A stretch of 64,000 nt of DNA from the NCBI RefSeq assembly GCF_900162665.1, contig NZ_LT727811.1:376063-440062 (forward strand). The letters are read 5' to 3'. Under the pieces are notes generated by a model. The model saw nothing but the letters and a program-made list of their open reading frames with translations, was not told the origin of the DNA and ran no database searches. Below, piece by piece: positions 61,841-64,000 of the stretch (position 1 is the stretch's first letter; each line of letters opens with the position of its first letter). Position numbers and translations under genes: made by a program. The stretch comes from Oceanobacillus sojae (lineage in GTDB: Bacteria; Bacillota; Bacilli; Bacillales; Amphibacillaceae).

Positions 61841-62122
61841 GTGCGTGTTCAAAAAGTTCGGTAAATAGGACCAAGAAGTTCAAGGTGACGTTTTTTTACG
61901 AACGGACTTCCACAGGATGTGGTGACTTCTGTGTTGTCCACAGGACGTGGACGGCCTTAACAGAAGTTCCTCTTTGCTTTTAAATACGTGAGTATCGGAA
62001 AAAAACGTCAACGCACTTCCGCAGGATGCGGTGGCTTCTACGTTGCCCACATGACGTGGGCGGTCTTAGTAGAAGTTCCTCTTATCGCCGCGTCATTTTT
62101 ATTGGACTTTTTGAATATCCTC
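61841..62122. repeat. Terminal-inverted-repeat element, copy 2, carrying two RNA-like modules
   Basis: A 282-bp unit with left end GTGCGTGTTCAAAAAGTT and right end GACTTTTTGAATATCCTC, the mirror arrangement of 59810-59952. The right end runs into the stop codon of the gene at 62122. Inside is an approximately 70-base unit repeated twice. No transposase. Confidence 0.65.
61910..62075 (-). ncRNA. Tandem Bacillaceae-1-like hairpin pairs
   Basis: Copy 1: CCAC-loop-GTGG (61910-61922) and GTCCAC-loop-GTGGAC (61936-61952) inside ACTTCTGT/ACAGAAGT (61925-61932 with 61960-61967). Copy 2: CCGC-loop-GCGG (62019-62031) and GCCCAC-loop-GTGGGC (62045-62061) inside CTTCTAC/GTAGAAG (62035-62041 with 62069-62075). 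Minus-strand loops are AUCCU, GUCCU, AUCCU and GUCAU. Two hairpins with RUCCU loops are what I recall of the Bacillaceae-1 RNA motif. Confidence 0.6.
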
Positions 62123-64000
62123 TAATATGAATATACTTTTCGCCTGTCAAAAATATAGTAGTTGCCCTCTACATTGCCTGGCAAGACTTCAACTAATTGA
62201 GGTATAAACCATAACTTTACCCTGCCTTGTACATTCCCTTCAATATAAGATGGGCTGTTATTTAAATGAACACCAGTTTCTTTCGTTATCACTGCCTGCA
62301 GCCTTCTCGCTTTTTCGTTATTATATGTTTCATTCGTTGACTTCATAGCCATTATAATACGCAGGAACATCGGCATATTGATTGGAACACCTTTCCCGCC
62401 AAACGTTTTAAATGGGTTCCATTGTAAAGTATATTTACCAGTAGTAAGAGTGTTCAAGTCTTGTAAAGTGGTTATAAGCGCGCCTGACAGTGCCTTAAAG
62501 AATCCTAATGGTCCGGCAAATCCTCCCTGTAACCCTTGACCAATCAAATTTCCCACAAATAAGATCAACGCAATGTCCTTCATAAACATAAAATAATTCA
62601 TTCCAGCTACATTATAGCCATAGGTGATGTATTGTGCTTTTTTGGTAGAAAATGCATAAGATTCCGCACTGGCTAACTCATAAGGTGCTTTAGATCCATA
62701 GTTTGCCATAATATATTCATTAATATATAACTCGTTACGAACCGATGTCGGAAAACCTTGCATAAATTCGACAAATTCTTTAAATCGCTCGAATGCGTCT
62801 TTGATAAATTGCAGGCGGCTGGATTCTCCATCATCTCCACCTTGACCTGTCACCCCATCATACTCTGCGATAATACTATCCAGTTCCGCATACAATTGAT
62901 TATCACCTGATATTTGATTTTTAATATCATTGTATTTGTTCAATTCCGCCCATAAGCTGCCGAAGCTTTCATCTGCTTTTTCTTCTTCCGCCTTAATATC
63001 CACATTCTCTAATGCTTTTTTCACATTATCATATTTTTGCATTTGATCTTCTATTTTTTTTACTTGCCCGCTCTTCAGATTAGTTAATTTATTTTCTATC
63101 GACTGAATGATCGCATCGGCAAGCTCTTTGTTACCATCTTCTATCGCTACATAAAAAGCTAAAAATAATTGGCCTACACTGAAACTCCCCAAGTTTCCTT
63201 GCTCCGGACTGCCTTCTAAAGACTTGTCAAACCGGATATTTTCATAAATTTGATCCTCATTATCCAGAATAGCGGTAAAAAATTCATCGTTTAATGTAAA
63301 TTCCTCTAATTCCTCTAATGATTCACTATCTCCCATTAATTCATTAATCTGGTCATTATAATCTTTGGCTGAACCACTTGCGGGATTATTTGTATCTCGA
63401 TTAGAACCAACTAGATGCTCTGGTATGCCCGTATGGTATATTTCCATATCGATAACACTTTTATATGGTTTTTCTTTCACTCCATCTTCATAGCTTGTAA
63501 TTTCCTTTTCTTCATCAGAGGTCAGTTCTTCTCCATTGTCTTTCTTTTCCTTTAATTCTTGATATCTGTCAATATAGAAAACAAGCTGTTGAAACGTTTT
63601 GATACCTTCGGGGATGGTTTCCTCTTCTGAAGTTACTTTCTGGCCAATCACCTTAGCACCGATATCTTCTTTAATCAATTTATTATAAGGAGTTAATTGT
63701 TCAATAGCCTGATCAATTTCTGCATTTCGTTTTTTCATTAAATCCAGAATCTCTTCATAGTTTTCTATTAGTTCTTCTGCTTTTTCCACATCTTCTACCG
63801 AAATATCATTATTTGTCAGTAAATCAAATAAATCTGTACCCATTTGTACCGGTGCTTGATACTTCATGCTCTCTACAATCTGATGCCTAAAAACATTATA
63901 ATCAACCAGGTTTCTTGACGTATCAAAGCTGGCTGTTGCACTTGTAATCATTGGTCTTGATAAGTTCTGTGTACCACTTAGTTCAGAGGAAGAATAAAAC
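62122..64000 (-). CDS. Large membrane/secretion-locus protein, 5' end outside the window
   Basis: At least 609 residues from the first visible Met (63951), but the frame stays open to the window edge, so the gene probably begins beyond it. It begins with a Ser-rich stretch and ITSATASFDTSRNLVDYNVF. Long acidic coiled-coil-like segments follow (about 40-110 and 270-330). A hydrophobic segment FMKDIALILFVGNLIGQGLQ with GGFAGPLGFFKALSGALITT after it is near 455-495. It resembles the large uncharacterised proteins next to TadE genes in Firmicute Tad loci (DUF5702-like), but I cannot confirm the family. The stop lies at the edge of the repeat element. Confidence 0.6.
   Translation of the reverse strand, partial: FYSSSELSGTQNLSRPMITSATASFDTSRNLVDYNVFRHQIVESMKYQAPVQMGTDLFDLLTNNDISVEDVEKAEELIENYEEILDLMKKRNAEIDQAIEQLTPYNKLIKEDIGAKVIGQKVTSEEETIPEGIKTFQQLVFYIDRYQELKEKKDNGEELTSDEEKEITSYEDGVKEKPYKSVIDMEIYHTGIPEHLVGSNRDTNNPASGSAKDYNDQINELMGDSESLEELEEFTLNDEFFTAILDNEDQIYENIRFDKSLEGSPEQGNLGSFSVGQLFLAFYVAIEDGNKELADAIIQSIENKLTNLKSGQVKKIEDQMQKYDNVKKALENVDIKAEEEKADESFGSLWAELNKYNDIKNQISGDNQLYAELDSIIAEYDGVTGQGGDDGESSRLQFIKDAFERFKEFVEFMQGFPTSVRNELYINEYIMANYGSKAPYELASAESYAFSTKKAQYITYGYNVAGMNYFMFMKDIALILFVGNLIGQGLQGGFAGPLGFFKALSGALITTLQDLNTLTTGKYTLQWNPFKTFGGKGVPINMPMFLRIIMAMKSTNETYNNEKARRLQAVITKETGVHLNNSPSYIEGNVQGRVKLWFIPQLVEVLPGNVEGNYYIFDRRKVYSY

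Noticed and set aside
61910-62061. Hairpin loops containing GGA as CsrA binding sites
   Set aside because: On the plus strand the loops read AGGAT/AGGAC but lack the ANGGA spacing of CsrA sites; the minus-strand RUCCU reading fits a known motif better.
1-64000. CRISPR array, tRNA/rRNA genes or prophage
   Set aside because: No regularly spaced direct repeats, no tRNA-like cloverleaf sequences and no phage structural genes were seen on either strand.

Overview
The window is a low-GC chromosomal segment from an aerobic or facultative Bacillaceae-type Firmicute, possibly an Oceanobacillus/Virgibacillus-like halotolerant genus. That placement rests on the style of the regulators rather than on a marker gene: a PyrR-type attenuator, a sigma-B-like promoter before a YflT-domain stress protein, a LevR/sigma-54 PTS, LicR- and GutR-type PRD regulators, and hairpins resembling the Bacillaceae-1 RNA motif. 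I see no rRNA, tRNA, CRISPR array, phage or intact transposase gene.

Layout. 0.1-5.9 kb: abg-like operon (regulator, abgB, abgT, abgA; minus strand) for uptake and hydrolysis of aminoacyl or aminobenzoyl amides. 6.2-11.4 kb: complete sorbitol (glucitol) operon in gutFRMCBA order. 11.5-13.5 kb: small stress and redox genes. 13.9-20.7 kb: LevR-type activator and a sigma-54-dependent mannose-family PTS operon that ends in an M20 amidohydrolase. 20.8-24.6 kb: a tiny membrane peptide, a PadR/HAAS-membrane/beta-propeller module and an NCS2 purine permease. 24.8-30.4 kb: cellobiose/beta-glucoside PTS operon (licA-bglH-licB-licC) divergent from licR. 30.4-31.2 kb: gene-free unit bounded by inverted repeats and holding two large palindromic elements. 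31.4-34.4 kb: RpiR regulator and two Gfo/Idh/MocA dehydrogenases. 34.6-35.7 kb: macrolide phosphotransferase with an attenuator-like leader. 35.8-40.3 kb: manO, the mannose PTS (manXYZ) behind a RAT/terminator leader, and manA. 40.6-41.1 kb: a clpP paralogue. 41.6-48.4 kb: nucleobase salvage, with a guanine-type riboswitch, DUF3100 transporter, deaminase and TauE-like exporter on the plus strand, and PyrR-controlled codB-codA on the minus strand. 48.5-50.8 kb: cutC, asparaginase, DinB-like protein. 51.1-55.0 kb: Entner-Doudoroff-type aminosugar-acid pathway (deacetylase, DgaE, DgaF, KdgK). 55.3-64.0 kb: a membrane/secretion locus combining TadE-like and prepilin-peptidase genes with an FHA protein, PP2C phosphatase, Ser/Thr kinase and an EssB/YukC-like protein.

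The first 55 kb is mainly carbon, nitrogen and nucleobase scavenging. Each operon has a different control device: sigma-54 activator, PRD activator, RNA antiterminator, riboswitch, PyrR attenuator, PadR repressor, cre sites. The most novel-looking regions are the Tad/EssB-like signalling locus, the LevR-PTS-M20 operon, the mph leader, and the structured repeats at 30.4-31.2 kb and 59.8-62.1 kb. Start codons were moved from the longest frame to the ATG/GTG/TTG best placed behind a Shine-Dalgarno sequence where the two differed.
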